From the NCBI RefSeq assembly GCF_934725225.1, contig NZ_CAKVAM010000006.1, positions 124,001-188,000 of the forward strand: a stretch of 64,000 nucleotides of DNA, written 5' to 3'. This document shows positions 8,484 through 16,604 of the stretch, in pieces (the stretch's first letter is position 1; every line of letters begins with the position of its first letter). Below the pieces are notes generated by a model. It saw nothing but the letters and a program-made list of their open reading frames with translations. It was not told the origin of the DNA and did not search any database. A program made the translations under genes and the position numbers. The DNA comes from an uncultured Treponema sp. (GTDB lineage Bacteria > Spirochaetota > Spirochaetia > Treponematales > Treponemataceae).

Positions 8484-8507
8484 ATTCCCGTGCAGCGACA
8501 CGGGAAT
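8484..8507. repeat. Dispersed intergenic hairpin, copy 1
   Basis: ATTCCCGTG and CACGGGAAT form a perfect nine-base stem with a six-base loop, flanked by CTGTC and CT as in the other copies of this window (10266, 16993, 25221, 53113, 53159). Stem bases differ between copies but stay complementary. Confidence 0.75.
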
Positions 8508-8523
8508 CTCTAACAAGGAGGTA

Positions 8524-8584
8524 AGATAAAAACTGCCGAAAATAGTGTCAGTTTTTATCTTTTCAAGTTTGTGCTACAAACTTG
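8524..8584 (+). promoter_or_regulatory. Two consecutive perfect hairpins in the leader of the lipoprotein gene
   Basis: AGATAAAAACTG (8524-8535) pairs perfectly with 8549-8560, then CAAGTTTGT (8564-8572) pairs perfectly with 8576-8584 around GCT. Weaker pairings follow down to 8664. The gap 8281-8680 holds no gene; besides these hairpins it has the operator and the dispersed repeat. This may be a structured 5' leader or a terminator/antiterminator; no known riboswitch class was recognised. Confidence 0.45.
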
Positions 8585-8680
8585 TTATCAACTGCAAATT
8601 CTCACTTCGTTGCGAAATTGCGTAAAAAATCAAATCGAAAGTTGAAACTTTCTCATTGACTTTTTATTGGAGGAATCTTT

Positions 8681-10165
8681 ATGAAAAAGCTAATTTTTTC
8701 TATTTTACCAGCATTTTTATTCGCATTCATTTCGTGCATGAACATGAGCTCTGGCTCTGGCGAAAACGGCTCTGTGCGTGTTGCCTTGCCGGGAAGCGAG
8801 CGCGCCACATATACTTACAGCAAAAATAACGCCGACAAATTCATTGTGCGCCTTTATAATGACGACTTTGACCAAACCGAAGAAGGAACTGTGGGGGGGG
8901 TAATAGAGTTTGGCGACCTTGAGCCTGGAAAATACACAGCCACAGCGGAAGCCTGGAATACAGACGAAAACATCCTTGAAGGCAGCGGAAGTACAAAAAT
9001 TACCGTAAGTGCCGGCGAAACTTCCGAATGCAATATTACAATGATTCTTGAGGGACAAACCGCGTATTATTCACAGTACATGATTCTTACAGATTACGAA
9101 AACAACAAGCACATCTACGACTACAAAACATCGCAAAAATCATCTAAGAGCATTAGCTTTGAAACTTCATACAATACCGTGGAAGACAACAACGGACAAA
9201 TCTACCATATAAAAGACAGCAATTTATATAAGGACAATGAATCTGTTTTACAGATTAGCAACACATCAAATCTTATAAAAAATCCTCTTTATTATGACAA
9301 TACAACAAATACATATTGGATTGGTCTTGAAAAAAAAATTCTTCAATGGCAATTCTGTTTGCAAAATTCTGACAATAGTTACAATACAGAAGCTTTCGGT
9401 AATTTTAGTGCCTCACAAGGTGAAAGCTTTTTAAATTTTGCGGTTCAAGAAAATAAACTTTACCTTATATATATAGAATATAATGATTCAGGATATAATG
9501 ATTCTGATTCAAATATCATATATTTTACAAAAGATGAAAATTTAAAATTAACAGAGCAAAATAGAATCCAACTTCCAACTATTGGTGTTTCTGGCACAAT
9601 AACAGACTTGGCGGTTCTTGAAGATGGAACTGTGGCTGTCCTTGTGCGCTCTGTTGGCGTAGAGTCCGAAACAGAAGGATTTAACAACACTTCGGTTACT
9701 GACGGCGGAACGGTATACAGCCGCGGCGCGCTTGTTCTTTTGTCTTCGGACTTGTCAACTTATAAAGTTTATGGCTGGACGGATTCTCATAGGACAATCA
9801 GCGCAACTGGCGAAGATACAAAAAATGCTGTAAAAAAATGGACTTCAATTGAAGCGTATATTCCAGAATATGAAGAGCGCAATTCGTACTTCTACGGACC
9901 GCTTAAAATTGTCGCAATCCGCCCAAAGGAACTTGTAATTGCAGACTGCGGCGCAAATTTTGTCCTGCCTGATTATGACGGCAAAAAGAACGGAAAAATG
10001 TATGCCCACAACAGGCTTATGACTGTAAACTTGCGCAACTTTGCCATAGGCTGCAAAAAAGAATTCAGTGAAAGCGAGCTGAAATTCAAAGACTTTGTAA
10101 TCAACGGCGGAATCGAAGCCACAAGCGCAAGTCCTTACGGTGGCAACTACGTAGACGAAAAATAA
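8681..10165 (+). CDS. Lipoprotein with intragenic G8 tract
   Basis: 494 residues. The signal peptide ends in AFISC (lipid Cys19). Residues about 30-120 look like a carboxypeptidase-regulatory or fibronectin-like beta-sandwich (GSVRVALPG, FGDLEPGKYT, SAGETSECNITM). The remainder is beta-rich, with long Asn/Asp/Thr-rich stretches, and could be a repeat propeller; no known enzyme motif was seen. A run of eight G (8893-8900) lies in frame at codons 71-73. Loss of one G gives an immediate TAA, and gain of one gives TGA eight codons later, so slippage would switch the protein off. The ribosome site GGAGG is eight bases before the ATG. Confidence 0.75.
   Translation: MKKLIFSILPAFLFAFISCMNMSSGSGENGSVRVALPGSERATYTYSKNNADKFIVRLYNDDFDQTEEGTVGGVIEFGDLEPGKYTATAEAWNTDENILEGSGSTKITVSAGETSECNITMILEGQTAYYSQYMILTDYENNKHIYDYKTSQKSSKSISFETSYNTVEDNNGQIYHIKDSNLYKDNESVLQISNTSNLIKNPLYYDNTTNTYWIGLEKKILQWQFCLQNSDNSYNTEAFGNFSASQGESFLNFAVQENKLYLIYIEYNDSGYNDSDSNIIYFTKDENLKLTEQNRIQLPTIGVSGTITDLAVLEDGTVAVLVRSVGVESETEGFNNTSVTDGGTVYSRGALVLLSSDLSTYKVYGWTDSHRTISATGEDTKNAVKKWTSIEAYIPEYEERNSYFYGPLKIVAIRPKELVIADCGANFVLPDYDGKKNGKMYAHNRLMTVNLRNFAIGCKKEFSESELKFKDFVINGGIEATSASPYGGNYVDEK
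8893..8900 (+). repeat. G8 homopolymer inside a lipoprotein gene
   Basis: Eight consecutive G in the coding strand at codons 71-73 of the lipoprotein gene. Both one-base loss and one-base gain lead to stop codons almost at once, as expected for a contingency locus. The only other G run of this length seen in the window is at 3039-3047. Confidence 0.8.
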
Positions 10166-10265
10166 AGCAACTATATTGCCCGAACACAGTCATTGCCGTG
10201 CATGACACCGCGATGTTTGCATAGCAAACTCGGTTAGCAATCTTGTGTTATAAACATTTTAACAG

Positions 10266-10288
10266 ATTCCCTTGTCAAGCAAGGGAAT
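10266..10288. repeat. Dispersed intergenic hairpin, copy 2
   Basis: ATTCCCTTG, loop TCAAG, CAAGGGAAT: a perfect nine-base stem, followed by GACAGTT. It lies in the 457-base gap 10166-10622, which holds no gene. A degenerate relative with a GTTTGC-ATA-GCAAAC hairpin precedes it at about 10190-10250. Confidence 0.75.
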
Positions 10289-10335
10289 GACAGTTAAATG
10301 GCTGCTTTGACATTGCAATTTTTCCCACTATTCAG

Positions 10336-10387
10336 GATTATATTCCCAAAAAGTTATAAATTATCTTGATTATATTCCCAAAAAGTT
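10336..10387. repeat. Pair of 20-base direct repeats
   Basis: The same 20-base sequence (GATTATATTCCC then AAAAAGTT) occurs at 10336-10355 and 10368-10387, 32 bases apart. It is non-coding and of unknown role. Confidence 0.6.
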
Positions 10388-10462
10388 GTATTTCAAATGG
10401 CAATATCATAATCTTTAGCAATATGGAAGATTTTTTACTTTAGGCAACAATGGGCAAAAAAA

Positions 10463-10485
10463 ATTCCCCAGTCTAGCCGGGGAAT
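10463..10485. terminator. Terminator-like hairpin
   Basis: ATTCCCC (10463-10469) pairs with GGGGAAT (10479-10485), with an A run on the left side, so it could stop minus-strand transcripts leaving the ABC operon. Another perfect palindrome, CATTAAGCC-TTGC-GGCTTAATG, lies at 10541-10562. Confidence 0.5.
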
Positions 10486-10573
10486 AAAAAGATTACAAAA
10501 AACTGTTCGCTCTTGCTCACAGTCGTTTTTTTCTCGGTGGCATTAAGCCTTGCGGCTTAATGTTGGTTAAAAA

Positions 10574-10612
10574 ACAAAAAACTGTTCGCTCCTGCTCACA
10601 GTTTTTTGTTTT
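10574..10612. terminator. Terminator of the sugar ABC operon
   Basis: ACAAAAAACTGT (10574-10585) pairs perfectly with 10598-10609, flanked by A and T runs, directly after the stop codon of the last permease gene at 10623. The left arm and loop are duplicated at 10495-10523 with one mismatch in 29 bases. Confidence 0.75.
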
Positions 10613-10622
10613 TTTTCGAGGG

Positions 10623-11465
10623 TCACTCTTTTACAGCTGCTGTTCCCATACTCATCATCATTGCTTTCTGTGTGAACAGGAAGAAGATTACGAACGGAAT
10701 ACAGATTACCAAAGAACCTGCTGCGAAGTTTGTGAACTCATTCTTTTTATCAGAAACAAAAGAGAACAAGCCCAACGCAAGTGTTTGTTTTTCAGGGCTT
10801 CTTAAAACCATCTTTGGGAAGATAAAGTCCATCCATGGTCCTGTAAAACTTGAGATTCCCAAGAATGTGATAATCGGCTTTGTAACAGGAAGAATGATTG
10901 TTCCAAAAATTCTAAAGTGGCTTGCTCCGTCAATTCTTGCGGCTTCGTCAAGGTTCTTGCTTACTGTGTCCATGTAGCTTTTTACCATCCAAGTGTTGTA
11001 CGGAATTCCGCCGGCAACATAAACAAGCACCAGTCCCCACAAAGTATCAAGTCCGCCGATACGGTTCAAGATTACATAGATTGCAATCATTCCTACAAAT
11101 GAAGGGAAAATCTGAAGAATCAGCATGCTCATCAAAAGAGTGTGCTTAAAGACGAACTTAAAGCGTGAAAAAACATAAGCGCTCAATGAGGAAATCACAA
11201 CGGTAAGAAGTGTTGTCCAAAGGGCGATAATGAATGTGTTCTTGAACCACAGCCAGTACTGGGTTTCAAAAAACAGATACTTGAAGTGCTTGAGCGTGAA
11301 TCCGTCCTTGAATGGAACAATATTCATGTTTGCAATTCCGTTTCCGGGAGCGAAAGCGGCGGCGACAACATAAACAAGCGGATAAAAAACAATAAGAGAA
11401 ATCAGTATAAAAATCAGATAAGAAAAAGTTGTGCTGACTGTCTTGAATGAGCGGTAATTTTTCAT
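10623..11465 (-). CDS. Sugar ABC transporter inner-membrane permease, MalG type
   Basis: 280 residues with six predicted membrane helices starting FSYLIFILISLIVFYPLVYVV. The cytoplasmic EAA loop reads DEAARIDGASHFRIFGTIILP near residue 175, the site that docks the ATPase. The length and the PYNTWMVKSYMD segment match MalG-type permeases of the CUT1 family for di- and oligosaccharides. Its first four bases overlap the end of the MalF-type gene (ATGA type), so the two are translationally coupled. No ATPase gene is in the cluster; CUT1 systems often share an MsmX-type ATPase encoded elsewhere. Confidence 0.88.
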   Translation of the reverse strand: MKNYRSFKTVSTTFSYLIFILISLIVFYPLVYVVAAAFAPGNGIANMNIVPFKDGFTLKHFKYLFFETQYWLWFKNTFIIALWTTLLTVVISSLSAYVFSRFKFVFKHTLLMSMLILQIFPSFVGMIAIYVILNRIGGLDTLWGLVLVYVAGGIPYNTWMVKSYMDTVSKNLDEAARIDGASHFRIFGTIILPVTKPIITFLGISSFTGPWMDFIFPKMVLRSPEKQTLALGLFSFVSDKKNEFTNFAAGSLVICIPFVIFFLFTQKAMMMSMGTAAVKE

Positions 11466-12784
11466 ACTTCACCTTCCTTATAAGCCTTGGTATTTCTGAA
11501 CTGATAAATAGCAAACGGCGCAAGAACAACGAAGATAAGTACTGCGATAACAGAAGCGTAGTTGTATCTAAGCATTGTAATTGTAAGCTTGTAAATCCAA
11601 GTAACAAGAATATCAGTTCCGCCCGCCATTGTGGTTGTGGAATCTGCAACTGTCGGATCTCCGCCTGTCAAGAAGAAGATAATTCCGAAGTTGTTGATAT
11701 TGTGCGTAAAGCTCATAATAATCAAAGGCATTGTCTGATAAAGAACAAGCGGCATTGTAATGTGGCGAAGAATCTGAGGTCCGTTCGCACCGTCAATCTT
11801 TGCAGCTTCGTACAAATCCTTGGAAATCGCGGTCATCGTTCCCATAGAAAGCATCATAAAGTAGCCGAATCCAGCCCAAAGGTTGATTACGACACACATT
11901 ATTTTTGCCAGTGTCGCATCTCCAAGCCAAGGAATTGTGCTTCCCTGCTCAAGAATTCCAAGGGCAATAAGAGTTCTGTTTACAATTCCGAAAGTTCCGT
12001 TGAGCATCTGACGCCACAGAATCATTGTGATTACGGCTGGAACTGCATAAGGCAAGATAAATATAAACCTGAACACTGGAGCAATTTTGATTCCGCTTTC
12101 ATTCAAATGAACGGCAACCAAAAGTCCGCCAAAGTAGCAGGTAAAAGTTGAAGCCACAGCCCAAACAAGTGTCCAAATTGCGATGCGTGCAAAACCAGCT
12201 GACCAGTTTGTTCCGCCGAAAAGGAGAGCCTTGAAGTTCTGGAATCCAACCCAGTCTACAGTATTTTTAGGAGGAATGTTGTTTGGAGCAGAATAGTTTG
12301 TAAAAGCAACCGCAACGCTAAAGAGAAGCGGAACAACAACAAAAACAAGAAGCATAATTACACAAGGAGCAAGTCCAGTTATAGGGAACGCCTTGTTGCC
12401 AACTTCTTCCAAAGAGGACTTTTGAGAAACGAATCTCTTTGTCCTGCAGTATTCTTCATAAGATTTTTTTGCGCTTCTTACTGAAATTACGTAAGCCGCC
12501 ACAAAAAGTGCGATTATCGAAAGAATAAGAATTCCGTCGATAAGCATAAACATAGAGTTATTGCGAAGCTTAACCGGAATATCAGGCTGAGGCTCGCCAA
12601 GAGTAATCAAATCAAAAATCTTTCTGCAAGTAACTGGCAGAAAAGCAAGAAAAAGAACTTCAAGGGCAGCAAAAAGAGCGCCTTTGACATATTGTTTAAG
12701 GTAAATAATATGGGATAATCCCATGAAGCATAAAGATGCAACTTTTACCTTTTTTGCAGAACTTCCATCGGACTCTATCCGCAT
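11462..12784 (-). CDS. Sugar ABC transporter inner-membrane permease, MalF type
   Basis: 440 residues, longer than typical CUT1 permeases because of an N-terminal region of about 130 residues with additional hydrophobic helices, as in MalF proteins. The transport core begins at FPITGLAPCVIMLLVFVVVPLLFS and includes the EAA loop YEAAKIDGANGPQILRHITMP near residue 341. It partners with the MalG-type permease downstream. A GAGG ribosome site precedes the ATG at 12784. It is separated from the binding-protein gene by 256 bases holding a stable hairpin, which suggests that less permease than binding protein is made. Confidence 0.88.
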   Translation of the reverse strand: MRIESDGSSAKKVKVASLCFMGLSHIIYLKQYVKGALFAALEVLFLAFLPVTCRKIFDLITLGEPQPDIPVKLRNNSMFMLIDGILILSIIALFVAAYVISVRSAKKSYEEYCRTKRFVSQKSSLEEVGNKAFPITGLAPCVIMLLVFVVVPLLFSVAVAFTNYSAPNNIPPKNTVDWVGFQNFKALLFGGTNWSAGFARIAIWTLVWAVASTFTCYFGGLLVAVHLNESGIKIAPVFRFIFILPYAVPAVITMILWRQMLNGTFGIVNRTLIALGILEQGSTIPWLGDATLAKIMCVVINLWAGFGYFMMLSMGTMTAISKDLYEAAKIDGANGPQILRHITMPLVLYQTMPLIIMSFTHNINNFGIIFFLTGGDPTVADSTTTMAGGTDILVTWIYKLTITMLRYNYASVIAVLIFVVLAPFAIYQFRNTKAYKEGEV

Positions 12785-12965
12785 AAGACACCTCGCAATT
12801 GAATACGTCTGGTCAAGACACGCTTAAACTCAAGGCCTTGACTCATCCGTTTTTACGGTTTGGACAAACCCAAAATCAGTGTAAAGCACAAAAAGTGCTT
12901 AAAAAGGCAGACAAAAAATGCGCCGTCTTTTATAAAACTGTTTTTAAATTTTGCAAGAAAACAAA

Positions 12966-13006
12966 GGGCTGCCGCAAAAAATTCTTTTCGATAATTCTGG
13001 GCAGCC
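12966..13006 (-). terminator. Intercistronic hairpin between binding-protein and permease genes
   Basis: GGGCTGCC (12966-12973) pairs with GGCAGCCC (12999-13006) around a 25-base loop; on the minus strand it is followed by a T-rich run. In operons of this type such a hairpin partly ends transcription or protects the upstream mRNA, raising binding-protein output. A second small hairpin (AAGCAC/GTGCTT) is at 12884-12900. Confidence 0.55.
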
Positions 13007-13040
13007 CATAGGCTTAGTTTACAATAGCAAGAAAGCTAAA

Positions 13041-14240
13041 TTACATTCCAAGGATTGTAGCGTTGCAAGCGTCAAGTTCTTTCTTAACATCTGCACCGTT
13101 CCAAATGTTCTTTGAAGCGTTTCCAAGAGCATCCCAGAAAGCAGACATCTGTGGAACAGAAGGCATTGGGAATGCATAGTCAAGCTGATTGAGGAATCCG
13201 CCAATGTATTCGCTTGAAACTTTTACGTTGATTGCTGGCATAGCTCCAGTGATGTCGAATCTGAGCTGCTGCATAGCCGGGCTGATAAGGAACTGAGCAA
13301 AGTCAGCTGCTTCTTCCGGATGATCAGAGTATGAGCTTACAAACATAGCGCGTGTTCCAGAGAATGAAGCTGCCGGAACTGTGTCTCCAGGAAGTGAAGG
13401 AAGTGGCGCAACACCAAAGTTCAATTTAGCGTCAACAAAGTTCTTTACGTTCCAAGGTCCAGTAATGTGCATTGCAGCCTGTCCGCCCTGGAATGCAGCG
13501 TCGCAAACTCCAGTTGAAAGATCAGCAGCAGGAACATCAAGAGCGTTTCTGAGTGACTGGAAGAATTTCATTCCGTTTACAGCATCATCGTTGTTAAGAT
13601 ATGTTGTAGAAGTGTCAGCTCCAGTTGAACCGAAGATGCGGTTTCCGTTTTCTGTTGTGAATACAATTGAATAGTATGCGTTTCCTACATCCATTACAAA
13701 TCCACGCTTGTCTGGATTCTTTTTGTTGAATTCAATAGCCCATTTTGCAAGGTCATCCCAAGTCTTTGGAACATCTTTTTCAGCAATAAGATCCTTGTTG
13801 TAGAACAAAGCATAAGTTTCTGCGCTTACTGGGTAGCCATACATTTTTCCTTCGTAAGTAAGAGCCTTTGAACAAGCGCCAAGAACTTCTTTTGCAACAA
13901 CGTCAGCGTTTTCTGTTGGAGCAACGTGTCCGCCGTTAACAAGTTCGCCAAGCTTATCATGTGGAGCAGCAAAAAGGTCTGCGCCAACTCCAGCTGGTCC
14001 GTCAAGGGCAATCTGTCCTGTTGAATCGCCAAGCTCTACATTTACGAATTTGATTTCTACATTTGGATGAGACTCTGTGTATTTAGCTCCAGCCTGTTTA
14101 ATGAATTCATCTGGTCCTAAAAGAGACTCCCATACAGTAAGAGTTATTTTTTCAGACTTTTTAGCTTTCTTGCTGCATCCTGTAAATGCGAGCAAACCTG
14201 CAGATACTACAGCTACAGCTGCAATAACACCTTTCTTCAT
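13041..14240 (-). CDS. Sugar-binding lipoprotein of an ABC importer, MalE type
   Basis: 399 residues. The signal peptide ends LLAFTGC (lipid Cys21), so the protein is membrane-anchored on the periplasmic side. The body is a family-1 extracellular solute-binding protein: ITLTVWESLLG at the start of lobe 1, GADLFAAPHDKLGELVNGG near residue 86 and ETYALFYNKDL near residue 142. The closest known pattern is the maltose/maltodextrin binder, but the ligand is not proven; the link to a family-35 galactosidase through a shared operator leaves galactosides possible. AGGAGG-like ribosome site. It follows the LacI gene by 48 bases and is probably cotranscribed with it. Confidence 0.88.
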   Translation of the reverse strand: MKKGVIAAVAVVSAGLLAFTGCSKKAKKSEKITLTVWESLLGPDEFIKQAGAKYTESHPNVEIKFVNVELGDSTGQIALDGPAGVGADLFAAPHDKLGELVNGGHVAPTENADVVAKEVLGACSKALTYEGKMYGYPVSAETYALFYNKDLIAEKDVPKTWDDLAKWAIEFNKKNPDKRGFVMDVGNAYYSIVFTTENGNRIFGSTGADTSTTYLNNDDAVNGMKFFQSLRNALDVPAADLSTGVCDAAFQGGQAAMHITGPWNVKNFVDAKLNFGVAPLPSLPGDTVPAASFSGTRAMFVSSYSDHPEEAADFAQFLISPAMQQLRFDITGAMPAINVKVSSEYIGGFLNQLDYAFPMPSVPQMSAFWDALGNASKNIWNGADVKKELDACNATILGM

Positions 14241-14288
14241 TTTGTCCTCCTATTATAAACAATGAAGCTTTTATATTCCAACCGCAAA

Positions 14289-15287
14289 TCAGCGGAAAGA
14301 TTCCCTTATTCTAAGCTCGTAACCGACTTTTGTGTGGCTTGGAACTTTTTTTCCTTCTATCATATCCACAAGAAGACTTCCTGCCTTCTTTGTAAGATTT
14401 GAAACGTTTACATTCAATGCCGTAATTGGAGGCGTATTGTTCTCCAAAACCTGACTGTCGTAAAACGAAATCACCTGAATGTCCGCCGGCACTTCATAGT
14501 CATTCTGCTTGAGCCATTTAAGCACATAGACGCAGATAATGTCATCCATGCAGACAAGACACTGCGGATTTTCCTTCATAATATCCGGCAAAACAGAAAA
14601 AACATCTTTCTGGCATTCCAGATTCCAATGAACAACGCAGCCGTCCAAGGAAATTCCAGAAGAAGCAAGTCCTCTCTTAAATCCTTCAAAGCGGAATGTG
14701 TTCACGCTGTTTTTGCTGTCGCCCGCAAGAACAGCAACTTTTTCACATCCACGGCTTATCATAAACTTTGTCATTTCGTAGCAGCCAGAAATCTGGTCGC
14801 TTCCAACATGGCAAAACTCATTGTCCCCGGACGTGCCCATTACAATAAACGGAATCCCTTCTTTTTTCAAGAAGTCCACGGATTCATCTTTTTCTTCAAG
14901 ACGGGTCAAAATAACGCCGTCAACTTTTCTATTTATAACAAGCCGCCTTAACGGAGTAATATCTCCGCCGCCCTGAACAACAATCAGCGCATCATAGCCA
15001 GCCTTGTAAACAGATTCAGAAATTCCAACGAGGCAATTCTGAAAAAACGGATTGTCCTCTTCATTTTTTGGAATCACAACGCCAATATTGAAAGTCTGTC
15101 GCAGAACAAGTCCTTTTGCCATCGGATTAGGAACATAGTTGCACGACTGAACTTTTTCCATTACGCGCCGCCGGGTTTCCGCGCCAATCCGCCCCTTGCA
15201 GTTTATAACTCGGGACACTGTAGACTTTGAAACTCCAAGTTCCTGGGCAATATCCGAAATTGTAACAACAGAAGCGGACCTTTCCAT
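14289..15287 (-). CDS. LacI-family transcriptional regulator of the sugar operon
   Basis: 332 residues, the family's usual length. Residues 7-32 form the helix-turn-helix (VTISDIAQELGVSKSTVSRVIN) with the hinge helix after it; the rest is a periplasmic-binding-protein-like effector domain. The gene is first in the operon with the binding protein and two permeases. Its own promoter (TTGACA at 15426-15431, TATACT at 15403-15408, minus strand) carries an ACACGTGT palindrome beside the -10 box, and the beta-galactosidase promoter has the same site. I infer autoregulation and control of the galactosidase, with relief by an imported sugar. Confidence 0.9.
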   Translation of the reverse strand: MERSASVVTISDIAQELGVSKSTVSRVINCKGRIGAETRRRVMEKVQSCNYVPNPMAKGLVLRQTFNIGVVIPKNEEDNPFFQNCLVGISESVYKAGYDALIVVQGGGDITPLRRLVINRKVDGVILTRLEEKDESVDFLKKEGIPFIVMGTSGDNEFCHVGSDQISGCYEMTKFMISRGCEKVAVLAGDSKNSVNTFRFEGFKRGLASSGISLDGCVVHWNLECQKDVFSVLPDIMKENPQCLVCMDDIICVYVLKWLKQNDYEVPADIQVISFYDSQVLENNTPPITALNVNVSNLTKKAGSLLVDMIEGKKVPSHTKVGYELRIRESFR

Positions 15288-15402
15288 AAAAACGTTTCCA
15301 AATTATTTTATTAAACAATGCAAAGCAAAAAGTTCTGCAATGCTTAAAGTTTACACCAACAATTCTTATAAAACAAGAAAAATCGGTTGCTCAACACGAA
15401 AA

Positions 15403-15431
15403 AGTATACACGTGTCGATTCGATTTGTCAA
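15403..15431 (-). promoter_or_regulatory. Promoter of the LacI/ABC operon with ACACGTGT operator
   Basis: Minus-strand -35 TTGACA (15426-15431), 17-base spacer and -10 TATACT (15403-15408). The operator TACACGTGTCGATT (15407-15420) occupies the spacer next to the -10 box and matches the galactosidase operator in 13 of 14 bases. Bound repressor would block polymerase directly. Confidence 0.7.
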
Positions 15432-15473
15432 ACTTTTTTTATAAATTCTTTGTAATTTTCTTACAAAAATAAT

Positions 15474-15483
15474 AACGTTTCCA
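15474..15483. promoter_or_regulatory. AACGTTTCCA, second possible regulator half-site
   Basis: The ten bases AACGTTTCCA occur at 15474-15483 and again at 15291-15300, just before the LacI start codon. They resemble half of a generic LacI-family operator (GAAACGTTTC). The copy at 15291 also supplies the weak ribosome site, so the match may be chance. Confidence 0.3.
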
Positions 15484-15529
15484 GAAGTTTTTCTTGCGCC
15501 CTCTTTTTTTTTATGCAATACTTATTTTC

Positions 15530-16189
15530 ATGTTTGAACAAACCGCAGAAAAAATCAAAAATGCAAAAATCATTCCGGTCGTAAAAATTCAGGAAAAAGA
15601 AGACGCAATAGAACTTGCACGCGCGCTCACAAACGGCGGAATGAAAGCTGTTGAAATAACGTTCAGAACAAACGACGGCGAAACCGGGCTAGAAAAAATC
15701 GCTGGCTGCATAGAATCAATAAAAAAAGAATTTCCGCATATTCTTGTGGGAGCCGGAACTGTAATAAACGCAAGCCTCGCACAAAAAGCGCAAAATGCTG
15801 GCGCGGATTTTCTTGTTTCCCCGGGATTCAATCCAAAAACCGTAAAATGGTGCGTTGAGCATGAAGTTCCTTTTTTCCCTGGAGTTTGCACACCGGGCGA
15901 AATTGAGCAGGCATTAGAAGCCGGACTGAATTTTTTAAAGCTTTTCCCTGCGGAAGTAATGGGCGGAACAAAATTCCTAAAATCGCTGGCAGGACCTTTT
16001 CCGCAAACAGTTTTCATTCCAACGGGCGGAATAAACGGCGAAAATTTTTCAAGCTATCTTTCATGCAAAAATGTTGGCGCGGTGGGCGGAAGCTGGATGT
16101 GCCCCGAAAAACTCATAAAAGAAAAAAATTGGCAGGAAATTGAAAACCTTTGCAAAAAAGCAAATTTTCCATGCATAAAAAGCTGCTGA
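15530..16189 (+). CDS. eda: 2-dehydro-3-deoxyphosphogluconate (KDPG/KHG) aldolase
   Basis: 219 residues, near the usual 213. Class I aldolase of the Entner-Doudoroff and hexuronate routes, splitting KDPG into pyruvate and glyceraldehyde 3-phosphate. Visible marks: VEITFRT with catalytic Glu42, GAGTV near residue 74, FLVSPGFNP near 94 and the Schiff-base Lys137 in FLKLFPAE. I chose ATG 15530 because the protein begins there in the family; an earlier TTG at 15494 would add 12 residues. No Shine-Dalgarno is seen. It is divergent from the LacI operon, so shared control is possible. No KDG kinase or hexuronate gene is adjacent. Confidence 0.88.
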   Translation: MFEQTAEKIKNAKIIPVVKIQEKEDAIELARALTNGGMKAVEITFRTNDGETGLEKIAGCIESIKKEFPHILVGAGTVINASLAQKAQNAGADFLVSPGFNPKTVKWCVEHEVPFFPGVCTPGEIEQALEAGLNFLKLFPAEVMGGTKFLKSLAGPFPQTVFIPTGGINGENFSSYLSCKNVGAVGGSWMCPEKLIKEKNWQEIENLCKKANFPCIKSC

Positions 16190-16199
16190 AAGTAAAAAT

Positions 16200-16604
16200 T
16201 TATTTATCTATCAACTCAAAATATCTTGTAGGAGAAAAAATCAACAGCTTATCGATTTTTAAATCTTCAAAATCCTTGTCGCCAGTCAATAAAATATCCG
16301 AATCAGACAAAATTGCAGAGTCAAGAACTGGCAAATCTTTTACATCTCTGATTTTTGGATATTTATTTTCATCAATTTTATTTGGCGTTGTAAATTCTTC
16401 AAAATTTATTCCGTCAAAGAAGATTTCAAGCTGTTTTAATTTTTCAGGGAATTTCTTTTCAAAGACTTCATTACATTCTTCTTTTGTATAGGAAGAAATT
16501 ACAACTGCATGTTTTTCAAGCAGATGAGAAAAAACTCTTGCAACTTTTCCGCTTGGAAAAAGCATTGCCGAGATTATGACATTTGTATCAACAAAAACTC
16601 TCAC
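16200..16604 (-). CDS. PIN-domain ribonuclease toxin
   Basis: 134 residues. MRVFVDTNVIISAML gives the first acidic residue of the PIN active site, and the later LPVLDSAILSDSDILLTGDKDF segment gives the others. The length and the start match the COG1569-type putative toxins. PIN toxins cut RNA in a metal-dependent way. The gene overlaps the antitoxin gene by four bases (ATGA), and its end is only 11 bases from the convergent aldolase gene. Confidence 0.85.
   Translation of the reverse strand: MRVFVDTNVIISAMLFPSGKVARVFSHLLEKHAVVISSYTKEECNEVFEKKFPEKLKQLEIFFDGINFEEFTTPNKIDENKYPKIRDVKDLPVLDSAILSDSDILLTGDKDFEDLKIDKLLIFSPTRYFELIDK

Noticed and set aside
11447..12151. 234-codon plus-strand reading frame opposite the MalF-type gene
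   Set aside because: Antisense to a conserved permease and without ribosome site or recognisable composition.
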